The notes under the pieces were generated by a model. The model was not told the DNA's origin and made no database searches. It was given only the letters and a program-made list of their open reading frames with translations. From positions 1 to 10,529 of the forward strand of contig JAAYHO010000094.1 of NCBI GenBank assembly GCA_012735335.1: a stretch of 10,529 bases of DNA. The letters run 5' to 3'. Positions 1-9,291 of the stretch are shown one piece after another; position 1 is the first letter of the stretch; the number at the start of each line of letters is the position of its first letter. Source of the DNA: Gammaproteobacteria bacterium (GTDB taxonomy: Bacteria; Pseudomonadota; Gammaproteobacteria; Pseudomonadales; Pseudomonadaceae). The translations under genes were made by a program, and so were the position numbers.

Positions 1-43
1 AACCCCGCTCATCGAGCTGGTGCTCGACGTTCCCAGAAGGGCG
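1..43 (+). repeat. Extragenic palindromic repeat, copy 1 (left)
   Basis: First copy of a 43-nt element that recurs at 138-180 with 40 of 43 bases identical (differences at 6/143, 17/154 and 40/177). It holds a small hairpin: arms 12-17 and 22-27 around a TGGT loop, core CGAGC/GCTCG. The element may extend beyond the left edge. It lies downstream of lipA, outside any supported gene. The pattern is like REP/BIME elements of Pseudomonas relatives, but I cannot assign it to a named class. Confidence 0.75.
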
Positions 44-66
44 AGCCCGAGTACAGTGCCATGGAG

Positions 67-86
67 TGCCGGGTTCCATCCCGGCA
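67..86. repeat. GC-rich hairpin between repeat copies
   Basis: A perfect 7-bp stem, TGCCGGG (67-73) against CCCGGCA (80-86), with a 6-nt loop. It sits between copy 1 and the inverted copy of the palindromic repeat, so the cluster is a series of hairpins. There is no T-run on either side that would make it a standard intrinsic terminator. Confidence 0.6.
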
Positions 87-95
87 AGTTGGGGG

Positions 96-125
96 CTGGG
101 AGGGACGAGCACCAGCTCGTCCTGC
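96..125 (-). repeat. Extragenic palindromic repeat, inverted copy
   Basis: Reversed, this segment aligns with bases 7-36 at 23 of 30 positions, including the shared core GAGCTGGTGCTCG and the shared CCCAG end. It contains the strongest hairpin of the cluster: GGACGAGC (103-110) pairs perfectly with GCTCGTCC (115-122) around an ACCA loop. Together with the direct copies on each side it gives a plus/minus/plus layout, as seen in BIME-type clusters. Confidence 0.7.
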
Positions 126-137
126 GGCGGTCAGGGC

Positions 138-180
138 AACCCTGCTCATCGAGTTGGTGCTCGACGTTCCCAGAAGAGCG
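138..180 (+). repeat. Extragenic palindromic repeat, copy 2
   Basis: Second direct copy, offset 137 bp from copy 1 and differing at three positions. The change at 154 turns one C-G pair of the small hairpin into a mismatch or G-U wobble. Its right end lies 26 bp past the lipA stop codon, so any lipA readthrough transcript would include the whole cluster. It could protect or end that transcript; this role is inferred. Confidence 0.75.
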
Positions 181-206
181 CTCCCCCAGAGCTGCGAGAC
201 CGCTTC

Positions 207-1259
<1,053 letters not shown>

Positions 1260-1323
1260 CGGCGTACGGACTCCTGGTAGGCATCCCCTGGGTTGGTGTG
1301 CTTGGGGCTTGTGGCCGCTGGAC

Positions 1324-1332
1324 AGTTTATCA
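1324..1332 (-). promoter_or_regulatory. Candidate extended -10 promoter for lipA
   Basis: On the minus strand TGA-TAAACT fits an extended -10 (TGn plus hexamer at 1324-1329). No good -35 is visible. Predicted start is near 1317, giving a leader of about 58 nt. Its position between the yoaE-like terminator and the lipA ribosome site is right, but the call rests on one short motif. Confidence 0.3.
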
Positions 1333-1372
1333 CAGACTGCGCCGCGCTTTGCCTTGGCCTTTCGGCGGGGGG

Positions 1373-1406
1373 ATAAAGAACCCCGCCCCCGGAGCAGGGG
1401 GCGGGG
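1373..1406 (-). terminator. Intrinsic terminator of the yoaE-like gene
   Basis: A perfect 10-bp stem made only of G and C, arms 1381-1390 and 1397-1406, with a 6-nt loop. On the minus strand it is followed by TTCTTTAT (1373-1380). The stem begins 7 nt past the stop codon of the TerC-family gene. This is a textbook Rho-independent terminator and should largely uncouple lipA from upstream transcription. Confidence 0.9.
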
Positions 1407-1413
1407 CAGGGGA

Positions 1414-2979
1414 TCACTCGTCGTGTTCGTCCAGGCGCAGCAGTTCCACCCGGGCGATGCGCATGTGTTCGATTTCCAGCACACGGATCTGCCAGCCATC
1501 GACACTGAGCAGCTCATCCTTCTCCGGCATGTGCTCCAGTTGGTTGAGGATCAGTCCGGCCAGGGTGGTATACAGCGGGTTGCGTGGCAGGGGCATGGGC
1601 AGGTGACGGTTGATGTCCTCGAGATTCTCGCTGGCATCCACCTCATAGCGGCCCGGTTCCAGCTCGATCACGCTGGGCGTCAGATCCATGCCCTGTTCCA
1701 CCTCCGGCAGCTCACCGGCAATGGCTTCCATGATGTCGGTCAGGCTGACGATACCTTCCAGAGTGCCGAACTCGTCGACCACGAAGGCCATCTGCTTGCC
1801 CTCATGGCGGAAGGCTTCCAGTGCCTTGATCGCGTTCTGGGTCTCGAACAGCACCACCGGTTGTTCAATGTACTGTTCGCACTGGAAGTCGTCACCGCGC
1901 AGCAGGGCGTCGAGCAGGGTCTTCTTCTGCACTATGCCCACCGGCTCGTCCTGCTTGCCGTCGCGGATCACGATCAGACGGGAGTAGGGCGAGTCCAGCA
2001 GTTGCTGGCGTTGCTCGTCCAGCGTACTGCTCAGGTCCAGTGCGTGAATATCCCGGCGGGGGGTCATCAGCGCCTTGATGTTGGTATCGGCCAGGCTCAG
2101 AACACCACGGATCATGTCCCGTTCGTTCTCATGGAAGACCGGCTCCGGCTCCTCCTCGTCGGAGGCGCTGGCGGTATCCAGCTGCTCGGCCTCTTCGCTG
2201 CGGCCGAGCAGGCGCAGAATATTGTTGGCGGTGCGCTCACGCAGGTTGCCGCCGGTATCCAGCCACTTCTGCTTGTTGTGTCGGGCCAGTTGGTTGAAGA
2301 ACTCGACCATGATCGAGAAGCCGATGGCGGCGTACAGGTAGCCCTTGGGAATATGCAGGCCCACGCCCTCGGCAATCAGGCTGAAACCGATCATCAGCAG
2401 GAAGCCCAGACACAGGATGATCAGGGTCGGGTGGGCGTTGACGAAGCGGGTCAGCTTCTTGCTGGCAGCCAGCATCAGCGCCATGGCGACAATCATGGCA
2501 ATCGCCATCACTGCCAGCTCGTCGGCCATGCCGATGGCGGTGATCACCGAGTCGATGGAGAACACCGCATCGAGAATGACGATCTGGGTCACTACCACGC
2601 CGAAGGTCGAGTAGGCGATGCGGCTGCCGCTGGCATGCTGACGGCCTTCCAGCCGCTCGTGCAGCTCCATGGTGGCCTTGAACAGCAGGAACAGGCCACC
2701 GGCCAGCATGATCAGGTCCCGGGCCGAGACCGCGTGCTCAGCGATATGGAACAGCGGATTGGTCAGGGTCACCAGCCAGGCGATGCTCATCAACAGCAGC
2801 AGGCGCATCACCAGTGCCAGGGACAGGCCGACTACCCGGGCCTTGTCGCGCTGATCCGGCGGCAGTTTTTCAGCCAGTACCGCGATGAACACCAGGTTGT
2901 CGATACCCAGCACGATTTCCAGTGCAATAAGGGCGAACAGGCCCGCCCATACCGTGGGGTCGGCGATCCATTCAAACAT
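1414..2979 (-). CDS. yoaE: TerC-family membrane protein with CBS and CorC domains (YoaE-like)
   Basis: A 521-residue inner-membrane protein that closely matches E. coli YoaE from memory, in length and along its whole course. Residues 1 to about 235 are the TerC part, with six to seven hydrophobic segments and the acidic motifs [11 protein letters not shown] (21-31, D27) and [10 protein letters not shown] (135-144, D137, D143). An acidic linker follows (about 261-284). Then come two CBS modules (about 300-360 and 367-424) and a C-terminal CorC/HlyC-type domain (about 434-518). TerC relatives are linked to metal-ion export, notably manganese, and to envelope functions; the exact substrate of YoaE-type proteins is not established. 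The ATG at 2979 is preceded by GGAGGT at 2985-2990 with 5-nt spacing, and it starts the family's usual N terminus, so the ATG 14 codons further upstream is rejected. It ends in a strong terminator and has a good candidate promoter at 3119-3147, which suggests a single-gene transcript. Confidence 0.92.
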   Translation of the reverse strand: MFEWIADPTVWAGLFALIALEIVLGIDNLVFIAVLAEKLPPDQRDKARVVGLSLALVMRLLLLMSIAWLVTLTNPLFHIAEHAVSARDLIMLAGGLFLLFKATMELHERLEGRQHASGSRIAYSTFGVVVTQIVILDAVFSIDSVITAIGMADELAVMAIAMIVAMALMLAASKKLTRFVNAHPTLIILCLGFLLMIGFSLIAEGVGLHIPKGYLYAAIGFSIMVEFFNQLARHNKQKWLDTGGNLRERTANNILRLLGRSEEAEQLDTASASDEEEPEPVFHENERDMIRGVLSLADTNIKALMTPRRDIHALDLSSTLDEQRQQLLDSPYSRLIVIRDGKQDEPVGIVQKKTLLDALLRGDDFQCEQYIEQPVVLFETQNAIKALEAFRHEGKQMAFVVDEFGTLEGIVSLTDIMEAIAGELPEVEQGMDLTPSVIELEPGRYEVDASENLEDINRHLPMPLPRNPLYTTLAGLILNQLEHMPEKDELLSVDGWQIRVLEIEHMRIARVELLRLDEHDE

Positions 2980-3118
2980 GGTCAACCTCCCTGGGCAGGT
3001 GGCGCGCAGCGGTAGTAACAACGAATTGTAGGGAAGGAGTGCGAGGACGGTCTGTCATCGCGAATGTTCGGGGAGGGACGGAGTTCAAAACGATAAGCCG
3101 GTAGCCATTGGAAAGAAC

Positions 3119-3147
3119 CTTATACGCCTTCTTGGGTCCGGAGACAA
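3119..3147 (-). promoter_or_regulatory. Candidate sigma-70 promoter for the yoaE-like gene
   Basis: On the minus strand TTGTCT (3142-3147) and TATAAG (3119-3124) are separated by exactly 17 bp. The predicted start near 3112 leaves a leader of about 133 nt before the ATG. I looked in that leader for the conserved blocks of the yybP-ykoY manganese riboswitch, which controls some other TerC genes, and did not see them. Confidence 0.45.
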
Positions 3148-3158
3148 TTGCATATTTG

Positions 3159-3177
3159 TCGCCCTCATTGAGGGCGA
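3159..3177. other. Palindrome over the stop codon of the transglycosylase gene
   Basis: TCGCCCTC (3159-3166) and GAGGGCGA (3170-3177) form a perfect 8-bp stem with a 3-nt loop. It covers the last codons and the stop (3165-3167) of the upstream gene and lies just before the candidate yoaE promoter. On the minus strand it is followed by ACAAATATG, not a T-run, so it is at best a weak terminator. It could be an RNA 3'-end stabiliser or an operator. Confidence 0.45.
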
Positions 3178-4445
3178 TTACGCAGCGCCTTGAGCAACTG
3201 GCGGTCGGGATAGCCGTCGGCGGGCCAGCCCAGCGCTATCTGCAGACGGCGGATCGCCTGCCGGGTGTTGGCGCCGATGATGCCGTCCGCTGCGCCGGGC
3301 TCGAAACCCTGGGCCTGCAGTTGTTCCTGCAGCTCGACCCGCTCGCTGCGCGACAGTGGGTCATCGTCGGTCGGCCAGTTGGCGACGATCTGTCCGCGCC
3401 CCTGGAAACGCTCGGCCAGCAGGCTGATGGCCAGAGCATAGCTGGTGGAGTTGTTGTAGCGCAGTATGCTGCGGAAGTTGTTCATTACCAGAAAAGCCGG
3501 GCCACGGTAGCCGGCGGGCAGTACCAGGGTGGCGGATTCCTGCAGATGGCTGCCGAGGGCCTGGCCCCGGGCATCGGTCAGGCCCAGCGCCTGCCATTCA
3601 CTGATGGGTTTGCGGATCGACATGTCGGCCTGGGCGTAATCGAAGCCCTCGGGCAGGCGTACTTCCATGCCCCAGGGGGCACCGCTCTGCCAATTGGAGG
3701 CGCGCAGGTAGTTGGCCGCCGAGGCCAGGGCGTCGGCTTCGGTATGCCAGATGTCCCGCTTGCCATTGCCATCGAAATCCACTGCATAGTCGTTATAGGT
3801 GGTGGGGATGAACTGGGTCTGGCCCATGGCGCCGGCCCAGGAACCGGTCATGCTGCCTACCGTGGTGTCACCGCGCTGGAGGATTTCCAGCGCTGCCAGC
3901 AGCTGGGTCTGGGCAAACTCGGAGCGCCGTCCTTGATGGGCCAGGGTGGCCAGCGAGCGGATTACCGAGCGATCACCCATGTTGCTGCCGTAGTTGCTTT
4001 CCAGCCCCCAGATGGCGACCAGAATGTGCCGGTCCACACCGTAGCGCGCTTCGATCTGCTGCAGCACGGCGGCGTGGCGGTTGAGCATGACCCGGCCGGT
4101 AGCCTGACGCTGGGGCGACAGTGCACCCTCCAGATAGGCCCAGACCGGGCGGCTGAACTCTGGCTGGCTCTGGTCGGCCTTGAGCACGGCGGCATCCGGC
4201 TGGAGATCACGGAAGGCTTCGTCGAACAGGCTGGGGCGGATGCCAGCGGCCAAAGCACGTTGGCGGAAATCGCTGCGCCACTGGCTGAAACTGCGCAGTT
4301 CGTTACTCTCCTGTACTGCCATGCCCGGTTGTACCGAGGCTTCCAGCCGGTTCTCGGTACAGGCGCAGAGCAGCAGCAGACCAGCAGCTGCTGCCAGCAG
4401 GGGACGGATCAGGGCAGAGGAGGAACGGGGGAACAGGTTGCGCAT
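3165..4445 (-). CDS. sltB3: Lytic murein transglycosylase lipoprotein, MltB/SltB3 type
   Basis: The enzyme cuts the MurNAc-GlcNAc bond of peptidoglycan without water, leaving 1,6-anhydro-MurNAc ends, and acts in the periplasm. The 426-residue precursor has a basic start, a hydrophobic stretch (16-26) and lipobox L-C-A-C with C29 as the lipidated cysteine. T30 and E31 follow, so an inner-membrane retention aspartate is absent and outer-membrane sorting is expected. The catalytic glutamate is E149 in IWGLESNYG. The signature GSWAGAMGQTQFIPTTY is at 201-217. D223, D225, N227, K229 and D231 form an EF-hand-like DxDGNG loop, as in Slt35/MltB. A C-terminal peptidoglycan-binding domain 1 occupies about 367-422. 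Domain order and genome position fit P. aeruginosa PA3992 (SltB3), a name I give from memory. The start is backed by GGAAG 7 nt upstream. The gene follows holA across a 143-bp gap with an inverted repeat, so it probably has its own promoter. Confidence 0.92.
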   Translation of the reverse strand: MRNLFPRSSSALIRPLLAAAAGLLLLCACTENRLEASVQPGMAVQESNELRSFSQWRSDFRQRALAAGIRPSLFDEAFRDLQPDAAVLKADQSQPEFSRPVWAYLEGALSPQRQATGRVMLNRHAAVLQQIEARYGVDRHILVAIWGLESNYGSNMGDRSVIRSLATLAHQGRRSEFAQTQLLAALEILQRGDTTVGSMTGSWAGAMGQTQFIPTTYNDYAVDFDGNGKRDIWHTEADALASAANYLRASNWQSGAPWGMEVRLPEGFDYAQADMSIRKPISEWQALGLTDARGQALGSHLQESATLVLPAGYRGPAFLVMNNFRSILRYNNSTSYALAISLLAERFQGRGQIVANWPTDDDPLSRSERVELQEQLQAQGFEPGAADGIIGANTRQAIRRLQIALGWPADGYPDRQLLKALRNRPQ

Positions 4446-4477
4446 GTATCAGCTTCCAGCATTTCAGGTTCGGGCCC

Positions 4478-4486
4478 ACTGTAGCA
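4478..4486 (-). promoter_or_regulatory. Candidate extended -10 promoter for the transglycosylase gene
   Basis: On the minus strand TGC-TACAGT (hexamer at 4478-4483) matches an extended -10. A -35 at the right distance is poor (TGCGTT with 17-bp spacing). It lies just past the T-stretch that follows the holA inverted repeat and about 26 nt from the start codon after allowing for the initiation offset, which is a sensible location. Confidence 0.3.
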
Positions 4487-4502
4487 TGTGATTCGTCAGA
4501 AA

Positions 4503-4567
4503 CGCACCGCCGGGTCGGGCTATTGCTGTTTGAGGATGGGGAAGCGGACTGGTTCCCCGGCGGTGCG
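4503..4567 (-). terminator. Long-loop inverted repeat after holA, possible terminator
   Basis: CGCACCGCCGGG (4503-4514) and its exact complement (4556-4567) make a perfect 12-bp stem enclosing 41 nt. It begins 21 nt past the holA stop. On the minus strand the stem is followed by TTTCTGA, a short and interrupted T-stretch. A second small hairpin (CGGG/CCCG, 4566-4578) shares bases with the right arm, so the two cannot form together. The large loop makes ordinary intrinsic termination uncertain; a REP-like or processing role is possible. Confidence 0.45.
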
Positions 4568-4588
4568 GGAAAAACCCGGAAAAGTCGG

Positions 4589-5623
4589 TCAGATGTCCAG
4601 CGTCAGACGGGTGCCGCTGGCCTGCACCAGAATCAGTGCACAGGTATCCCAGGCCGAACCGGCGGTCTGGCCCTTGATCTGCTCGTCGGCCTGTTGCGCC
4701 AGGCGCAGCAGCTTGCCCCAGTTGCGCGCGGTATGGCGTTGCAGGGCGCGGCCCAGCAAGGGCTTGCGCTTGTCCCAGATGGGTGGGCGCTGGCTGGCGA
4801 ACACCTTGTCCTGCGGTATGCCCCGGGCCAGGTCATGGGCCATGTTGTGCAGGCTGCGCAGTTCGCGGCTGATGGCCCAGAGAATCACCGGGGCTTCCAC
4901 GCCCTCGCCACGCAATCCCTGGAGGATGCGCAGTGCATGCCGGGCATCGCCCTGCAGCATGGCGTCGCTGAGCTTGAAGACGTCGAAGCGGGCGCTGTCG
5001 GCCACGGCCTGCTGGACCATCTCCAGATCCAGCTTGCCGCTGTCGCAGAACAGCTTGAGTTTCTCGATTTCCTGGGCGGCGGCCAGCAGGTTGCCTTCCA
5101 CGCGGATGCTCAGCAGCTCCAGGGCCTCGGGGGTGGCATGCAGCCCGGCGGCGGCCAGCCGGTCGCGCATCCATTCCGGCAGTTGCTGGGCTTCGATCGG
5201 CCAGATCTGCACGAAACGGCTGTGCTGGTGCTCGATCAGGGCCTTGGCCCACTTGCTGCGCTGGGCACTGCTGTCGAGGCGTGGCAGGCTGATCAGCAGG
5301 GTGGTGTCTGCGGGCGGGTGTTCCAGCCAGTCCAGCAGCACCTTCGCGCCCTGGTCGCCGGGTTTGCCGCCGGGGATGCGCAGTTCGATCAGGCGTTGCT
5401 GGGCGAACAGTGACAGGCTGTTGCTGGCTTCCAGTACCTGACCCCAATCGAAGCTGCGATCGATATGGAATACCAGCCGCTCTTCGCTGCCAGCCTCACG
5501 GCAGGCGCCGCGGATCAGGTCGGCAGTTTCGCCACACAGCAGCGGTTCATCACCGCTGACCACATACACGGGCGCCAGCCCATCCCTGAGCTGGCGCTGC
5601 AGTTGTGTGGCGTTGAGCTTCAT
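4589..5623 (-). CDS. holA: DNA polymerase III, delta subunit
   Basis: HolA is the wrench of the clamp loader: it binds the beta sliding clamp and opens it so that it can be placed on primed DNA. The 344-residue length matches the E. coli protein (343). Similarity to E. coli HolA, from memory, runs along the whole length, including the N-terminal PVYVVSGDEPLL stretch (18-29), SLFAQQRLIEL (71-81) with L72 and F73 at the beta-clamp contact, and EGNLLAAAQEIEKL with the following helices of domains II and III. The start lies only 2 nt past the lptE stop (TGATAATG) and has no clear Shine-Dalgarno site, so translation is probably coupled to lptE. The leuS-lptE-holA order is widely conserved in gammaproteobacteria. 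In E. coli nadD follows holA; here a transglycosylase gene follows instead. Confidence 0.96.
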   Translation of the reverse strand: MKLNATQLQRQLRDGLAPVYVVSGDEPLLCGETADLIRGACREAGSEERLVFHIDRSFDWGQVLEASNSLSLFAQQRLIELRIPGGKPGDQGAKVLLDWLEHPPADTTLLISLPRLDSSAQRSKWAKALIEHQHSRFVQIWPIEAQQLPEWMRDRLAAAGLHATPEALELLSIRVEGNLLAAAQEIEKLKLFCDSGKLDLEMVQQAVADSARFDVFKLSDAMLQGDARHALRILQGLRGEGVEAPVILWAISRELRSLHNMAHDLARGIPQDKVFASQRPPIWDKRKPLLGRALQRHTARNWGKLLRLAQQADEQIKGQTAGSAWDTCALILVQASGTRLTLDI

Positions 5624-5625
5624 TA

Positions 5626-6171
5626 TCAGTCGGCCGGGCGTTCGAGGGCCTGTTCCCGGGCTGCCAGGTCGCTGGAGGAGATGCGTGACAGGCGGAACAT
5701 CAGCTGACGGGTCAGCTCCTCGCGCATCTCCCGTTGCAGCAGGGCTTCTTCCTCGCTGCTGCCGGTGACGTTGTCCCGGTCACGCACATAGACGCGCTGG
5801 ACGCTGAGGGTCTCCGGTCCGATCAGCGGCTGTCCGGCGTTGTTGCTGATCTGGAAGGTCAGCAGGCGGCGCAGCTCGTACTCGGCCGGTACTGCGCGGC
5901 TGGAATAGCTGATGGCCCGGCGCTGCTGGGGCTCGTCGAGCAGTTCCAGCTGGTAGCGTGCCCCGCCATGCACCCGGACGCCCTTGACGCGCAGGGCTTC
6001 CAGTACGCTCTGGTGGGTCGGGCCGTTGTTATCCAGGGCGCTGACCTGCATCTCGCTGAGCTGGATGGTGTCCACACCGGTACCGCGCAGATGGAAGCCA
6101 CAGGCGCTGAGCATCAGGCTGGCGCCGAGCAGGGCGCAGCTCAGCAGGTAGCGTGGTCGTTGCAGGTGCAT
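5626..6171 (-). CDS. lptE: LPS-assembly lipoprotein LptE
   Basis: LptE plugs the LptD beta-barrel in the outer membrane and helps insert lipopolysaccharide into the outer leaflet. The 181-residue precursor has a lipoprotein signal ending in LSAC, with C24 as the lipidated residue, followed by GFHLRG, the typical start of mature LptE. The middle and C-terminal parts carry the family pattern: alternating strands, ISYSSRAVPAEYEL (87-100 region), then a charged helix rich in E and R (about 138-160). The start at 6171 is supported by GGAG with 7-nt spacing; the leuS stop is 18 bp upstream. Transcription is expected from leuS through holA. The last residues (QALERPAD) are variable in the family. 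Confidence 0.95.
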   Translation of the reverse strand: MHLQRPRYLLSCALLGASLMLSACGFHLRGTGVDTIQLSEMQVSALDNNGPTHQSVLEALRVKGVRVHGGARYQLELLDEPQQRRAISYSSRAVPAEYELRRLLTFQISNNAGQPLIGPETLSVQRVYVRDRDNVTGSSEEEALLQREMREELTRQLMFRLSRISSSDLAAREQALERPAD

Positions 6172-6189
6172 GCCTTTTCTCCGTTGTTA

Positions 6190-8862
<2,673 letters not shown>

Positions 8863-8920
8863 TCACAGGTAGTCGTATGCCATTCGTCGCTGCCGACAGG
8901 AGAAACCCGATGCCGGGTCT

Positions 8921-9031
8921 ATGCTGAGGGCAAGGAATTCCGTGACAGATCAGCTGACAAGCTCTGTATCGCGGGTTCTGACGGGTCCAGCAGCGATGGA
9001 CATGTTATTGGATTCAGGGAGAACAGCATGA
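8921..9031 (+). CDS. Possible short leader ORF before the 87-codon gene
   Basis: This is a 36-codon frame from ATG 8921, or 29 codons if read from GTG 8942, which has AAGGA 5 nt upstream (8932-8936). Its stop TGA overlaps the ATG of the next gene as ATGA (9028-9031), a classic coupling arrangement. Just before it, ATG 8910 has a strong AGGAG (8898-8902, 7-nt spacing) but encodes only M-P-G-L-C before a stop at 8925-8927, and that ATG lies in the loop of a 5-bp hairpin (8905-8918). The predicted product resembles nothing I know. The set may be a regulatory leader, a decayed gene start, or chance. It lies in the 231-bp gap between the leuS and 87-codon gene starts. Confidence 0.2.
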   Translation: MLRARNSVTDQLTSSVSRVLTGPAAMDMLLDSGRTA

Positions 9032-9291
9032 AATCATTGGATTCGGCACCCCTGCGCAACAGCGGCGATACTTCCTACGGACGTCTGCTGCGGCGTTTGA
9101 ACCAGGCCATGGATGTGGCCTGTACACGTCAATGGATGACCGGGCAGCCCAGTGTGCCCGGAGAACTGGAGATTCAGGGATTGACCGATGCCGACCTGCA
9201 ATTGCTCAACCAGATACTGCACAGCATGAATCTGGATCGGGCGACAGCATCACCGGCGGTAATATCGGCGCTTAACGGCACACAGCAGTAA
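9028..9291 (+). CDS. Small protein of unknown function
   Basis: An 87-residue, probably cytosolic protein that I do not recognise. ATG 9028 has AGGGAG (9016-9021) at 6-nt spacing, which is the main reason to accept it over the longer frame that continues upstream antisense to leuS without a suitable start. There is no signal peptide or membrane segment. Residues 14-32 look helical and basic (YGRLLRRLNQAMDVACTR), and 52-69 look helical (LTDADLQLLNQILHSM). A single cysteine is at 32. It is divergent from leuS and convergent with lnt, whose last 14 codons it overlaps by 42 bp. Pseudomonas genomes commonly have small hypothetical genes between lnt and leuS, so conservation is plausible but I cannot confirm it. 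Confidence 0.6.
   Translation: MKSLDSAPLRNSGDTSYGRLLRRLNQAMDVACTRQWMTGQPSVPGELEIQGLTDADLQLLNQILHSMNLDRATASPAVISALNGTQQ

Noticed and set aside
1260..1517. 86-codon upstream extension of lipA
   Set aside because: It runs through the intrinsic terminator and into the yoaE-like gene; the ATG at 1259 has a ribosome site and fits the family length.
2980..3112. yybP-ykoY manganese riboswitch before the TerC-family gene
   Set aside because: The conserved sequence blocks of that riboswitch are not seen in the minus-strand leader.
3108..4484. 458-codon plus-strand open frame opposite the transglycosylase gene
   Set aside because: The minus-strand protein has full catalytic and lipoprotein features; this frame has none and no family resemblance.
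5224..5235. Short match to the extragenic repeat core inside holA
   Set aside because: Only about 11 bases match, they encode ordinary HolA residues, and no flanking hairpin is present.
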